Shown here: in pieces, positions 10,939-19,324 of the stretch | How the letters are laid out: every line of letters begins with the position of its first letter | How positions within the stretch are numbered: position 1 is the first letter of the stretch | DNA from: Rhizobiaceae bacterium | Lineage (GTDB): Bacteria; Pseudomonadota; Alphaproteobacteria; Rhizobiales; Rhizobiaceae | Length of the DNA stretch: 20,947 bases | Assembly (NCBI GenBank): GCA_020696915.1 | Contig: JAJFMR010000010.1 | Coordinates: 1 to 20,947, forward strand | Reading direction: 5' to 3' | The notes under the pieces: model-generated | What the model was told of the DNA's origin: nothing | The model's database searches: none | What the model saw: the letters and a program-made list of their open reading frames with translations, nothing else | Made by a program: the position numbers and the translations under genes

Positions 10939-11919
10939 CTACCGGATGCCCGCATCGATCAATTCGACGAGCGACTCGATCGTCTCCGGGGTAACCGTGC
11001 CGGCACCCGTATTGATGGAGAGTCCCGGCATCTTGTACTTGGCCGTCAGCACGCATTGCAGGACAGGCATGAAGCCCTGCAGGTAGAGCAACTGATCGAG
11101 CGTGGCGGTGACATAGCCGGACTTCAGTCCATCGATGGTCGCGGGACCGAGATCGATACCGCCGACCACGATCTCACCTGGCTTTTTGCCTGCCTTTTGC
11201 AACGTTTCGGCGAGGATGCCGGTAATGCCGCCATGCTGCGTGCCGATCGCCTTGAGGTCCGGATGCGCCTGGACGTAGGCGGCGAGGATCGGCACGGCAA
11301 GCGAGGCATCGCTGTTCGCCTCCTGGGTGATCTCCAGGCGATCGACCTTGAGACCTGCCGCCTCGAGCGTTTCGGCGAGGCCCTTCTCGGACTGGCCGCG
11401 CTCGGCCTGGCTGAACACGCCATAAACCATGGCTTCGTCACCGGCCTTGAGCCCCTTGCCGAGCATCGCCTCGGCGGTGAGTTTGCCGCCCGCATAGAGG
11501 TCGACGCCGGCATAGCCGGTGCCCTTGGGGCCGAACTCCGCCTGGAGGTCGGTCATCGGCGAATTGCCTACCGTGACGACGATGCCCTGATCGACGGCAC
11601 CCTTGACGAGGTCGTGAAAAGCGGCGCTCCCCGGATGGCCCATGATCTCGATGCAGTTCGGCTTGGCGGCAACCGCCTCCTTGAAATGGTTGATCATGGT
11701 TTCCGGCGCCCACGCCGAGAACTGCTCCTTGAGGTCAACTCCAAGCGCCTCGGCGGCCTGCGCTGCACCGGTCTGGCGGGCGAGGGTTGCCCCGTCACCG
11801 GGATTACCGCCCATCTGCATGTACATCACGATGCCTTCACCGATCGGTGCTGCAGAAGCGGCGCCGGCCAGCAATGATATCGCCGCAGCTCCTGCCAGCA
11901 ATGTCTTGGTCGATTTCAT
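10939..11919 (-). CDS. Sugar ABC transporter periplasmic substrate-binding protein
   Basis: This is the periplasmic receptor of a ribose/fructose-type (CUT2-like) importer and the last gene of its operon. The start is the ATG at 11919, directly after GGGAGG on the minus strand. It yields the signal peptide MKSTKTLLAGAAAISLLAGA followed by ASA, with cleavage likely after residue 23. An upstream in-frame start would add 13 residues before the signal and lacks support. The mature protein reads IVMYMQMGGNPGDGATLARQ then TGAAQAAEALGVDL, in the pattern of the RbsB-like fold (Peripla_BP_4). Other family segments are the hinge region KPNCIEIMGHPGSAAFHDLV and the C-terminal DLKAIGTQHGGITGILAETL and GGIDLGPATIDGLKSGYV. 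The length is 326 residues. The ligand is probably a sugar or polyol, but the sequence alone does not identify which. It follows the permease gene by 50 nt. Confidence 0.88.
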   Translation of the reverse strand: MKSTKTLLAGAAAISLLAGAASAAPIGEGIVMYMQMGGNPGDGATLARQTGAAQAAEALGVDLKEQFSAWAPETMINHFKEAVAAKPNCIEIMGHPGSAAFHDLVKGAVDQGIVVTVGNSPMTDLQAEFGPKGTGYAGVDLYAGGKLTAEAMLGKGLKAGDEAMVYGVFSQAERGQSEKGLAETLEAAGLKVDRLEITQEANSDASLAVPILAAYVQAHPDLKAIGTQHGGITGILAETLQKAGKKPGEIVVGGIDLGPATIDGLKSGYVTATLDQLLYLQGFMPVLQCVLTAKYKMPGLSINTGAGTVTPETIESLVELIDAGIR

Positions 11920-11969
11920 TTGGCTTCCTCCCTTGGACAAATTCGCGGAGGCTTTCACACCTTCCGCCG

Positions 11970-13025
11970 TTATCCGGCTGCACGCGTGCGGCCGAATGGC
12001 CTTGACGACCGCATTCGGGCGAAGAACGCGTTCCGCCGCTGCGGCTCGTCAATATAGAGATAGAAGATGATGGAGATCAGGAAGACGAGTCCCTGGACCG
12101 TCCTGACCCATGCACCGGTAAGCCCCGTGGCAACCAGTCCCGCCTCGATCATGCCGATGATGAAGCAGCCGAACATCGTTCCGATGATGGTCGCCCGACC
12201 GCCGAAGATCGAGGTTCCGCCGATCAGCACGGAGGCGATGGCAGTCAGGAGGTAACCCTGTCCCTGGTTGCCGAAGTAGTTCTTGTTCTCGAGGGTCAGC
12301 ATGATTGCCGCAACGGCGGCGAGGCCGCCCATGAGGGTGAAGATCTTGATCTTCTCTCGCTCGACGTCGATGCCGACCACACGCGAAACTGCATTCGAGT
12401 CGCCGATGAAAAGTGCGTGTTCTCCGAACCGGTGGCGGTTGAGGATGAACCACAGGAGAACGGCGATAATCGCCGTCCACAGTGACTGGATCGGAACCTG
12501 CGCGATCCAGATGGTCTCCGAGCCGGCGAAAGGACGTCCGACGATCCACTGCCAGACAGAGGTCGTGTCGGCGCCGCGAAGCGCATAGGACTTGCCGCCG
12601 GAAAGCACCGTCGCCATTCCCGCCCAGAAGAACTGGGTGGCGAGGGTCGCCATGAAGGATGGGATGCCGATCCTGGCGACGAGGAAGCCGTTCAACAGTC
12701 CAACGATCAGTCCCGAGGCCAGGCCCGCAAGCACGGCGAGCCAGCCGAGATCGTATTCCTTGAACAGGACTGCGAAAACGAATCCCGAGAAGGCGATAAT
12801 CGAGGGGAAGGAGAGATCGATCTCGCCAGCACCGATTACGAAGGTGAGCCCGACCGCAAGAAGGATGAGCGGTGGAAGCGTCGAGAGAAAGGTCGTGTAG
12901 ATGAAGGGTTGCAGGAAAACCTGTGGCGCCGTGTACATGAAAAGCGCCAGGAGCAGCGCGAATACGACGATGATCGGCAGTCCTTCGAACTGCTGGAGAC
13001 GGGAGGGCGCTCGCAACATGACCAT
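11970..13025 (-). CDS. Sugar ABC transporter permease (RbsC/FrcC-like)
   Basis: This is the inner-membrane channel subunit of the sugar importer, probably acting as a homodimer. The 351-residue product has roughly 8-10 hydrophobic helices and typical RbsC-family motifs. These include LTFVIGAGEIDLSFPSIIAF, GLLNGFLVARIGIPSFMATL, the ATPase-coupling loop GDSNAVSRVVGIDVEREKIK, and IASVLIGGTSIFGGRATIIG near the end. The start is uncertain. A TTG at 13034 abuts the ATPase stop, and ATGs lie at 13025 and 13019. I chose 13025, as none has a strong ribosome binding site and the difference is only a few residues. Translation is probably coupled to the ATPase gene, which ends about 10 nt upstream. Confidence 0.9.
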   Translation of the reverse strand: MVMLRAPSRLQQFEGLPIIVVFALLLALFMYTAPQVFLQPFIYTTFLSTLPPLILLAVGLTFVIGAGEIDLSFPSIIAFSGFVFAVLFKEYDLGWLAVLAGLASGLIVGLLNGFLVARIGIPSFMATLATQFFWAGMATVLSGGKSYALRGADTTSVWQWIVGRPFAGSETIWIAQVPIQSLWTAIIAVLLWFILNRHRFGEHALFIGDSNAVSRVVGIDVEREKIKIFTLMGGLAAVAAIMLTLENKNYFGNQGQGYLLTAIASVLIGGTSIFGGRATIIGTMFGCFIIGMIEAGLVATGLTGAWVRTVQGLVFLISIIFYLYIDEPQRRNAFFARMRSSRPFGRTRAAG

Positions 13026-13034
13026 GGTACACAA

Positions 13035-13829
13035 TCACGGCTCGTGCTGCAGGTCGATGAGGTATTCTGTCAGCTCCGTGACCGACATGTCCTTGGGCGA
13101 AACCTCGGCGACGATGGCGCCGCGATCTATTACCACGAGCCGGTCAGCCACTTCGTGTACGTGGGCGAGATTGTGCTCGATATAGATGCAGGCGCGGCCA
13201 GATGCCTTGATGCGCCGCACGAAATCGAGAACCTTCCGCACTTCGGCGACGGCAAGCGCGACGGTGGGCTCGTCAAGGACGATGAGATCGGCCTTGTAGT
13301 GCATTGCCCGACCTATGGCGATGCCTTGCCGCTCGCCACCGGAAAGGTTGGCGACGGTGGAGTCGACCGTGATACCGACGCCACGGAAACCTATGGCGTG
13401 CTTCAGAATCTGGTCCGCGATCTGCTTCTGCCGGCGAATGTCGATGAAGCCGAAGCGGTTGGTGATCTGCCGCCCGACAAAGAAATTTCGCCAGAGGGGC
13501 TGCTTTTCGGCAAGCGACTTGTCCTGGTAAACCGTTTCGATCGAGAGGTCGTGCGCCATGCGCACCGAATAATCGGTGAGGTCGAGTTCCTGATCGCGGA
13601 CGAAGATCCGTCCCGAGGAAGGCGACAGTACCCCCGTCAACACCTTGATGAGCGTGGACTTTCCGGCGCCATTGTCACCGATCAGTCCGACGATTTCATT
13701 CCTGCCGACCGAAAAATCGATGTCGCGGAGCGCCTGGACTGCGCCGAAGAACTTCTGCACGCCCTGAAGGCGCACGATGTGCCGGTAGTCCGCTTCTGGC
13801 GGGCGCTCGGCCAAGTTCGATTCTGTCAC
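13035..13829 (-). CDS. Sugar ABC transporter ATP-binding protein, single-domain (FrcA-like)
   Basis: This cytoplasmic ATPase powers the sugar importer and is the first gene of the operon. The GTG start at 13829 follows a strong AGGAGGGGG on the minus strand. In 264 residues it has one nucleotide-binding domain: Walker A GDNGAGKST (51-59), Q-loop Q102, signature LSGGERQ (162-168), Walker B DLIVLDEP (181-188) and switch H219 in IEHN. Most ribose-type importers use a fused double-domain ATPase of about 500 residues. The single-domain form matches the FrcA type described for the Sinorhizobium fructose system, so it presumably works as a homodimer. Gene order here is ATPase, permease, binding protein, unlike frcBCAK, and no kinase gene follows. 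I therefore do not assign frc names. Confidence 0.9.
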   Translation of the reverse strand: MTESNLAERPPEADYRHIVRLQGVQKFFGAVQALRDIDFSVGRNEIVGLIGDNGAGKSTLIKVLTGVLSPSSGRIFVRDQELDLTDYSVRMAHDLSIETVYQDKSLAEKQPLWRNFFVGRQITNRFGFIDIRRQKQIADQILKHAIGFRGVGITVDSTVANLSGGERQGIAIGRAMHYKADLIVLDEPTVALAVAEVRKVLDFVRRIKASGRACIYIEHNLAHVHEVADRLVVIDRGAIVAEVSPKDMSVTELTEYLIDLQHEP

Positions 13830-14284
13830 CCGCCCCCTCCTGCATCCACCGGTGCATAAGGTCGATCATGTTCTGCTTGCGGCCGAGATGCGAGTGTCGT
13901 TGCTATTGGCATACCGAGTTTCGCGCCGCTGGACGATCATTGCCTCACCCGGACGAGGCTCATAGAACATAACACAGCCGGCAGGTGTGCGGCAGACGTG
14001 AAGAGTTCTCTGCGCCATGCTCTGGCGAGGGTCGGTGTAGAGCCCTGGCGGCGACGGAATGTGTGAATGAGACCCTCCGCCGCTTGGTCTTCGGTTTTCG
14101 AGGAGAACCACCCCCCGGCGTCGGGCGCCATCATGAATGAAAAATGAGGTGCCCGGGTCGCTCTCTGGCGTGATCGAGCTGGACGCGCCTGAGACTGGGT
14201 CACTCCTGGTAGAGACGGCGATTGCATGCCCCGCGGCACACCGCCGCGAGGTTGCGCGGTCTACTTCCGCCTGCGGCCTTGGCT
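13830..14284. other. 455-nt gap with no supported gene, upstream of the sugar importer
   Basis: This stretch lies downstream of the DUF3309 gene and upstream of the minus-strand sugar operon, so it should hold the operon's promoter. I found no convincing -35/-10 pair, no clear operator and no RNA gene. A minus-strand frame starting at ATG 14018 and ending at 13866 could encode a 50-residue peptide (MAQRTLHVCRTPAGCVMFYE...). It has only a weak CAGAG before it and resembles no family I know. A longer reading of the same frame back to 14558 runs out of frame across DUF3309 and looks random. Confidence 0.5.
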
Positions 14285-14443
14285 TTACACACGTCCCATG
14301 AGGACGAGGATGATCAGCACCACCAGAATGATGCCGATGATACCGGATGGGCCGTAGCCCCATGAGCGGGAATGAGGCCAGGCCGGAATGGCGCCGAGCA
14401 GGACGAGTATCAGAATGATGATCAGGATGGTCGACAAGGTCAT
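14285..14443 (-). CDS. DUF3309 family small membrane protein
   Basis: This gene encodes a 52-residue protein: MTLSTILIIILILVLLGAIP, then AWPHSRSWGYGPSGIIG, then a second hydrophobic run and MGRV. The central WPHSRSWGYGPSG between two hydrophobic helices is the hallmark of the DUF3309 family, which is common in proteobacteria and of unknown function. The ATG at 14443 has GAGAGGCG about 10 nt upstream on the minus strand. The protein is a likely two-helix inner-membrane hairpin with the conserved aromatic/basic loop between the helices. It lies 127 nt after the RND pump gene on the same strand. It may be read through from that operon or have its own promoter, and nothing in the sequence decides between them. 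Confidence 0.9.
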   Translation of the reverse strand: MTLSTILIIILILVLLGAIPAWPHSRSWGYGPSGIIGIILVVLIILVLMGRV

Positions 14444-14538
14444 TGAAAAAACGCCTCTCGCTCAGGTTGTGACGAGGCAACAATGCAGAGGGGCGCCGCC
14501 TTGTTCCGCAGTCTGCCCAGCATGATGAACAAAGCTTT

Positions 14539-14553
14539 GCGCCGGCTCGGCGC
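14539..14553 (-). terminator. GC-rich hairpin after the RND pump gene, possible terminator
   Basis: GCGCCG (14539-14544) and CGGCGC (14548-14553) form a 6-bp stem with a 3-nt loop, 17 nt past the pump stop on the minus strand. It is followed there by AAAGCTTTGTT rather than a clean T run, so termination is uncertain and read-through into the DUF3309 gene is possible. Confidence 0.3.
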
Positions 14554-14570
14554 GGCAAGCGCTTCGCAGC

Positions 14571-17500
14571 CTATTCCGCGGCCTTGGGATAGGCGATGGC
14601 CGGCTTCCGCCCGGCCGGCGCGCCAGCGGCGGCATCCGGCACATCGACCTTGCGGCCGCGCCTGAACAGCCTGCCAAGCCAGCTGCGCGGCGCCTTGCGC
14701 TGGGTTTCCCGGGTGAAAACCATCAGCATGGCGGGTGTCACCACCAAAGTGAGCAAGGTGGCGAAGGAGAGGCCATAGACGATGGCCGACGACAGCGAGA
14801 TCCACCACTGCGTCGACGGGGCATTGATGGTCGTCTCATGATGGAAGATCTCGAGGCCGAGTCCGAATGCGATCGGCAGCACGCCCAGGATGGCCGACAC
14901 CGCAGTGAGCACCACGGGACGGGCGCGCTCACGGCACGTCTGCAGGACGGCGTCGTACTTGTTCCAGCCTTCCTCCCGCAGCCGATCGTAGGTGTCGATC
15001 AGCACGATGTTGTTGTTGACGACCACGCCGGCCAGCGCGATCACGCCGATACCCGACATGACGATGCCGAACGGTTGCCCGGTGAGCATCAGCCCGAGGA
15101 AGACGCCTATGGTGGCCATGACCACACAGGACAGAACCAGCAAGACGCTCGTGAATTTGTTGAACTGGGCAAGCAGCACGACGAAAATGAGGAAGATCGC
15201 CGCCCCGAAGGCGCCGGTAAGGAAGGCGCTCGCCTCGTCGCTCTCCTGGCTGGAGCCGGCCAGCTTCCATTCGATCTGGCCGAGATCGATGCCGGCCATC
15301 GCCTGGCTCACCTGCGACTGCACGGCGGCGACCTGGTGGCCGGCGGCGACATTGGCCTGCACCACCACGGTGCGCTCGCCGTCGATGCGGTTGAGGTTGC
15401 CGATCCGGCGCTCGGCCTTCCTCGTCATGAAGTTGGAGATCGGCACCGCGCCCTGCGCAGTCTCGACCCTGAGCTGGTCGAGCGTCGCAAGGGTACGGCG
15501 GTCCTCGGGAAGTCGCAGCCGGATGTCCACTGCATCGTCGGCCGAAGCGGGGCGGTAATCGGTCAGCTTGAGGCCGGTGGTGACGAGCTGCACGACGGTC
15601 CCGACGGCCAGCGGGCTGACGCCGAACTGGGCAGCCTTGGTGCGGTCGACCTCGAGGGCCCAGTCGATGCCGGGCGGTGACAGACCGTCGGAAATGTCGA
15701 TGACGCCGGGCACCTCCGCTATGCGCGCGGCAACCTCGCGGGCCTTTTCATCAAGGCCTTCGGGGTTGACGGCTGACAGCCGCAGCTGGATCGGCTTGCC
15801 CGTCGGAGGCCCGGCTTCCGGCACCCTCACCTCGACTTCGACGCCCGGAATGCCCGCCATGACGCGCCTGAGATCATCGAGAATCTGGTTGGCGGGCTTG
15901 CGCTCGCGCCAGTCGATGAATTCGTACTGGATGACGCCGATGACGTCTTCCGGTATGTCGGCGCCGCCGCCCTGGGTCTTGCCGACCCGCGTGTAGACCG
16001 ACTTCACCCCCGGCCAGCCGAGCAGCCTGTCCTCGGCCTGGCGCGTGGCGTAATCCATCTCGCTCAGCGACAGGTTGCCCCGCGCGTGGACGTAGAGCAG
16101 GCCGTAATCGGGCTCGACGCTGGGGAAGAACTCGACGCCGGCGCCATATCTGCCGTAGCCCACCTGCACGGCCACCAGGAGAGCGACGGTCAGCACCAGC
16201 ACCGTCTTGGGAAATTTCACCGCGCGACGGACGAGGGCCATGTAGAGGCCGTCGCGGCGTTCTTCCTCCGCGTGCACATGGGTTTTCGCGAACAGCGCGC
16301 CCAGCGCCGGCGTGAAGACCAGGGCGTAAAGCATCGACGCCGACAGGGTGACGATCAGCGTGATGGGCAGATACTTCATGAAGTCGCCGATGACGCCTGG
16401 CCAGAAGAGCAGCGGCGAAAAGGCCGCCACGCGGGTCATCGTGGCCGCGATCACCGGACCGGCCATCCGCTTGGCGGCGAGCTCGAAGGCCTGCTCCTTG
16501 GGCATGCCCTCGGACATGCGGCGCTCGGCGAACTCGGTGACGATGATGGCGTCGTCGACCAGCATGCCGACCGCGAGGATGAGGCTGAACAGGACGATCA
16601 TGTTGATCGTGAAGCCCATCAAGGCGAGCATCAGGATGCCGATCAGGAACGACGACGGGATGGCCAGTCCGATCAGCAGCGAAGCGCGCCCGGACAGCGC
16701 ATAGAGAATGACGATGAACACCAGGATGACGGCGATCATGACATGGTTCTGCAGGTCGTTCAGGAGCTGCAGCACGAAGACCGACTTGTCCTGGGTGTAG
16801 GTGACGTTCATCCCCTCGGGCAAGTCGGCGGCGAAGCCGTCGGCGACGACCTTCACCTGGTCGAGCATCTCGACCAGATTGGCGCCGACCCGCTTCTTCA
16901 CCTCGATGGCGATGGCAGGCTTGCCGTTGAGCCGCGTGATCGTCTCCGCGTCCTTGAAGGTGGAACGGATCGTGGCGAGATCCGTCGCCTTGACGACCGC
17001 ATTCGGGCCCGCGACGATCGGCAGGTTGGCAACGTCCTCCACGGTCTCGATCAGCGACGGCACCTTTATGGCATAGCGGCCTTCGTCGCCTTCGATACTG
17101 CCGGCGGCGACCAGACTGTTGCCCGAAACGACGCCCTGGATGAGTTGCTCCATCCTCAAGCCGTAGGACGACAGCTTCACCGGATCGATGATCGCCTCGA
17201 CCAGTTCGTCGCGTGCGCCCTGGAGGGTTCCCTCGAGCACGCCGGGGATTTCCTCGATCCGGTCACGCAGCGTGCGTGCCGCCGCAGTCAGCGTCCGCTC
17301 CGGGACGTTGCCGGACAGCGTCACCACCATCACCGGAAATTCCGAGATGTTGACCTCGTTGACGGTCGGCTCCTCGGCGTCGGCTGGAAGATCGCGCTTG
17401 GCGTCCTGAACCTTGTTGCGGGTCTCGTCGAGAGCCGTGGACAGATCCGTCGACGGGTCGAACTCCATGAGCACGAAGCCGCCGCCCTGATAGGCGGTGG

Positions 17501-17744
17501 ACCGCATCTCCTTGACGCCCTTCAGCGTCTTCAGCCGGGTCTCGACCGGGCGCAGCAGCAGCCGCTCGGAATCTTCCGGCGAAATTCCCTGATATGCGAG
17601 GCTGACATAGATGACGGGAATGGCGACGTCGGGTTCGGCTTCCTTGGGGACCGACTGGTACGCGAACGCACCCGCCAGGATCAGGAAGACGAGGATGGAG
17701 AGGGTGAGCCGCGTATTGCGGATCGCCAGCCTGACGATATCCAT
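14571..17744 (-). CDS. RND family efflux transporter, inner-membrane permease subunit
   Basis: This is a proton-driven exporter of the AcrB/HAE superfamily that would pair with the adjacent fusion protein and an outer-membrane channel. The 1057-residue product has the standard layout. TM1 is followed by VPKEAEPDVAIPVIYVSLAY and the porter domain, and TM2-6 carry the TM4 relay motif AVGMLVDDAIIVTEF (D397/D398). A second porter half and TM7-12 follow, with GVIALAGVVVNNNIVLIDTY in TM10. The position of the essential AcrB lysine (K940) is asparagine here (N910), so the proton relay is unlike AcrB. I believe a distinct RND subgroup shares this NNN motif. A basic cytoplasmic tail ends the protein. 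The ATG at 17744 is 3 nt after the fusion-protein stop. The substrate is unknown; toxic organics or drugs are a family-level guess. No tolC-like gene is present in the window. Confidence 0.94.
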   Translation of the reverse strand: MDIVRLAIRNTRLTLSILVFLILAGAFAYQSVPKEAEPDVAIPVIYVSLAYQGISPEDSERLLLRPVETRLKTLKGVKEMRSTAYQGGGFVLMEFDPSTDLSTALDETRNKVQDAKRDLPADAEEPTVNEVNISEFPVMVVTLSGNVPERTLTAAARTLRDRIEEIPGVLEGTLQGARDELVEAIIDPVKLSSYGLRMEQLIQGVVSGNSLVAAGSIEGDEGRYAIKVPSLIETVEDVANLPIVAGPNAVVKATDLATIRSTFKDAETITRLNGKPAIAIEVKKRVGANLVEMLDQVKVVADGFAADLPEGMNVTYTQDKSVFVLQLLNDLQNHVMIAVILVFIVILYALSGRASLLIGLAIPSSFLIGILMLALMGFTINMIVLFSLILAVGMLVDDAIIVTEFAERRMSEGMPKEQAFELAAKRMAGPVIAATMTRVAAFSPLLFWPGVIGDFMKYLPITLIVTLSASMLYALVFTPALGALFAKTHVHAEEERRDGLYMALVRRAVKFPKTVLVLTVALLVAVQVGYGRYGAGVEFFPSVEPDYGLLYVHARGNLSLSEMDYATRQAEDRLLGWPGVKSVYTRVGKTQGGGADIPEDVIGVIQYEFIDWRERKPANQILDDLRRVMAGIPGVEVEVRVPEAGPPTGKPIQLRLSAVNPEGLDEKAREVAARIAEVPGVIDISDGLSPPGIDWALEVDRTKAAQFGVSPLAVGTVVQLVTTGLKLTDYRPASADDAVDIRLRLPEDRRTLATLDQLRVETAQGAVPISNFMTRKAERRIGNLNRIDGERTVVVQANVAAGHQVAAVQSQVSQAMAGIDLGQIEWKLAGSSQESDEASAFLTGAFGAAIFLIFVVLLAQFNKFTSVLLVLSCVVMATIGVFLGLMLTGQPFGIVMSGIGVIALAGVVVNNNIVLIDTYDRLREEGWNKYDAVLQTCRERARPVVLTAVSAILGVLPIAFGLGLEIFHHETTINAPSTQWWISLSSAIVYGLSFATLLTLVVTPAMLMVFTRETQRKAPRSWLGRLFRRGRKVDVPDAAAGAPAGRKPAIAYPKAAE

Positions 17745-17747
17745 CGG

Positions 17748-18878
17748 CTACTGCGTCCCGGCCTCGGCGTCGCCGATCAGCTTCTCGAGCGTCGCCCGGT
17801 CGGCCTCGGCCGCGTTTACGGTGTCGCCTTCCGTGACCAGATCCTGGCCGGCGACGATGATGCGGGCGTCGGCCGGGATGCCGGCAAGGACGATCCCGGT
17901 CGGTGTGTCGTCGACCAGGTCGATCGGGAAGAACACCACCTTGGACTCCTTGTCCACGGCGCGAATGCCGAGGTCGCCACGGCTGCTCAGCGTCACCACC
18001 GAGCGCGGCAGAATGACGGCTTCCGTGGGCTCGGTGAGCAGGGTGATCTCGGCCGTCATCCCCGCCGGGATGGCGCGATCCGGATTGTCGACGGCGACTT
18101 CGACCGGGAAGGTACGAGTCTGCGCCGTCGCTTCGCGGCTCACATAGCGAACCGTTCCTTTGACGGTCTCGCCGCCCACGAGGCGCACTTCGGCACTGTC
18201 GCCGACCTCGAGATGGCGCAGATCGCGCTCGCTGACCTCACCCTCTGCGATGATCGGGTCGAGGGCGATCAGCGTGGCGACCTCGCTTCCCTGCTGGACC
18301 ATGCTTCCGAGTTCGACGTCGAGCTTGTCCACCACGCCGTCGAAGGGGGCCTTCAACTCGTTGCGCGCGAGTTCGGCCTCTGCTGCACGAAGCGCGGCGC
18401 GGGCGGCGTTCAGCGCAGACCACGCGTTGTCGAGCTGCAGCTTGGCCAGGTCGCCGGACTTCGACAGGCGCTCGGCTGCCTGCCATTCGGCTTCGCGCTG
18501 CTGCAGAAGGGCACGGGCATTCTCGACGGCGGCTGCCTTTTCCTCCTCGGCAAGGAGGAGAATGAGATCGCCGGCCTTTACCCGGTCGCCCTGCTTGACC
18601 GGCAGCTCGGAAATCACGCCGCTGACGCGGGGGGCGAGAACCGCGCGCTTGTCCGCGTCGGTCTGGCCGGAGATGCGAATGGCGCGGGAATGCTTGACGC
18701 GCGGCGGCGTGATGACGGCGACCGTCCGCACGATCCTGGCCGGTGCAGCTTCCGGAGCCTTGACTTCGGCTTCGTTCTGGGCGCTGCCCACCGACGAGAA
18801 CTCGCCCGTCGCCACCCAGGCGGCGAAACCGACGAGCACGAGCAAGGCGACCAGCTTGTGGAACCTGAACCTAGCCAT
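17748..18878 (-). CDS. RND efflux membrane fusion protein (periplasmic adaptor, AcrA/HlyD-like)
   Basis: This periplasmic adaptor links the RND pump to an outer-membrane channel. The 376-residue product has a single N-terminal hydrophobic anchor (about 8-24, KLVALLVLVGFAAWVA), with no lipobox cysteine. The lipoyl half-motif VLAPRVSGVISELPVKQGDR then leads through KAGDLILLLA into a coiled-coil hairpin (about 112-173, rich in Ala, Glu and Arg). The returning lipoyl half is LKAPFDGVVDKLDVELGSMV. A beta-barrel domain follows (GEVSERDLRHLEVGDSAEV) and then a membrane-proximal domain. The ATG at 18878 has only a weak ribosome binding site (GGATAAGATGG). It is the first gene of the efflux operon and is divergent from a TetR repressor gene 492 nt away. 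Confidence 0.93.
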   Translation of the reverse strand: MARFRFHKLVALLVLVGFAAWVATGEFSSVGSAQNEAEVKAPEAAPARIVRTVAVITPPRVKHSRAIRISGQTDADKRAVLAPRVSGVISELPVKQGDRVKAGDLILLLAEEEKAAAVENARALLQQREAEWQAAERLSKSGDLAKLQLDNAWSALNAARAALRAAEAELARNELKAPFDGVVDKLDVELGSMVQQGSEVATLIALDPIIAEGEVSERDLRHLEVGDSAEVRLVGGETVKGTVRYVSREATAQTRTFPVEVAVDNPDRAIPAGMTAEITLLTEPTEAVILPRSVVTLSSRGDLGIRAVDKESKVVFFPIDLVDDTPTGIVLAGIPADARIIVAGQDLVTEGDTVNAAEADRATLEKLIGDAEAGTQ

Positions 18879-18940
18879 ACCATCTTATCCACTGCGCGGA
18901 TCGCGGCGAGGCCGCAGTGATGCCCGGACGCGAAGCTCCC

Positions 18941-18969
18941 GATATGGGATTACGCCACGCCGCATTCAA
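18941..18969 (-). promoter_or_regulatory. Candidate promoter for the efflux operon (proximal)
   Basis: On the minus strand, TTGAAT (18969-18964) and CATATC (18946-18941) are separated by 17 nt. The matches to sigma-70 consensus are partial (4/6 and 3/6). It would start transcription near 18934, giving a leader of about 56 nt to the fusion-protein ATG. Confidence 0.3.
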
Positions 18970-18970
18970 T

Positions 18971-19000
18971 CCGCTCCCGGCGCCCGTGAGCGGAGGCGCC
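18971..19000. repeat. Interleaved inverted repeats (pseudoknot-capable)
   Basis: CCGCTC (18971-18976) is complementary to GAGCGG (18988-18993), and GGCGCC (18979-18984) to GGCGCC (18995-19000). The pairs interleave (A-B-A'-B'), so an RNA could form either hairpin or an H-type pseudoknot, and as DNA the segment could be a compound protein site. It lies within the gap between tetR and the efflux operon. Confidence 0.45.
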
Positions 19001-19324
19001 TCATTATCGCAGAGTCGACGCGCAATACAGTCAGAAAAATTCATCCGCCCATCAGCACCATGAAGCTTCCGTCGCGCGGGCAAGGGGACGGGAGGCACCC
19101 TGTCGGCGCCGGTCGGGGGCGGAAAACCGCAGCGAATCCAACCCGGCCCGGGCCTTGGGGCGGCATCGGGGCAGCCCGCCTGCTCACCGTCCGACGGAAA
19201 GCGCGAAACATGGCAGCAGGCGTCAGCATGATGGCGACGCGGCGCGTCCGGCCGCCCGCCAAGGGGCGGTGCGGTCCCGCCATCGCCGCCGTCGAAGATC
19301 GATCGCATGAAGTTCCCGTGGAGC

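Noticed and set aside
13866..14558. 230-codon minus-strand frame across the DUF3309 gene
   Set aside because: It overlaps a recognisable family member in a different frame, and its translation is not protein-like. Only its last 50 codons are noted separately as a weak possibility.
16086..18920. 944-codon plus-strand open frame opposite the RND pump and fusion protein
   Set aside because: It spans two real genes on the other strand, has low-complexity Asp/His/Arg-rich translation and no domain. It is a shadow of GC-biased codons.
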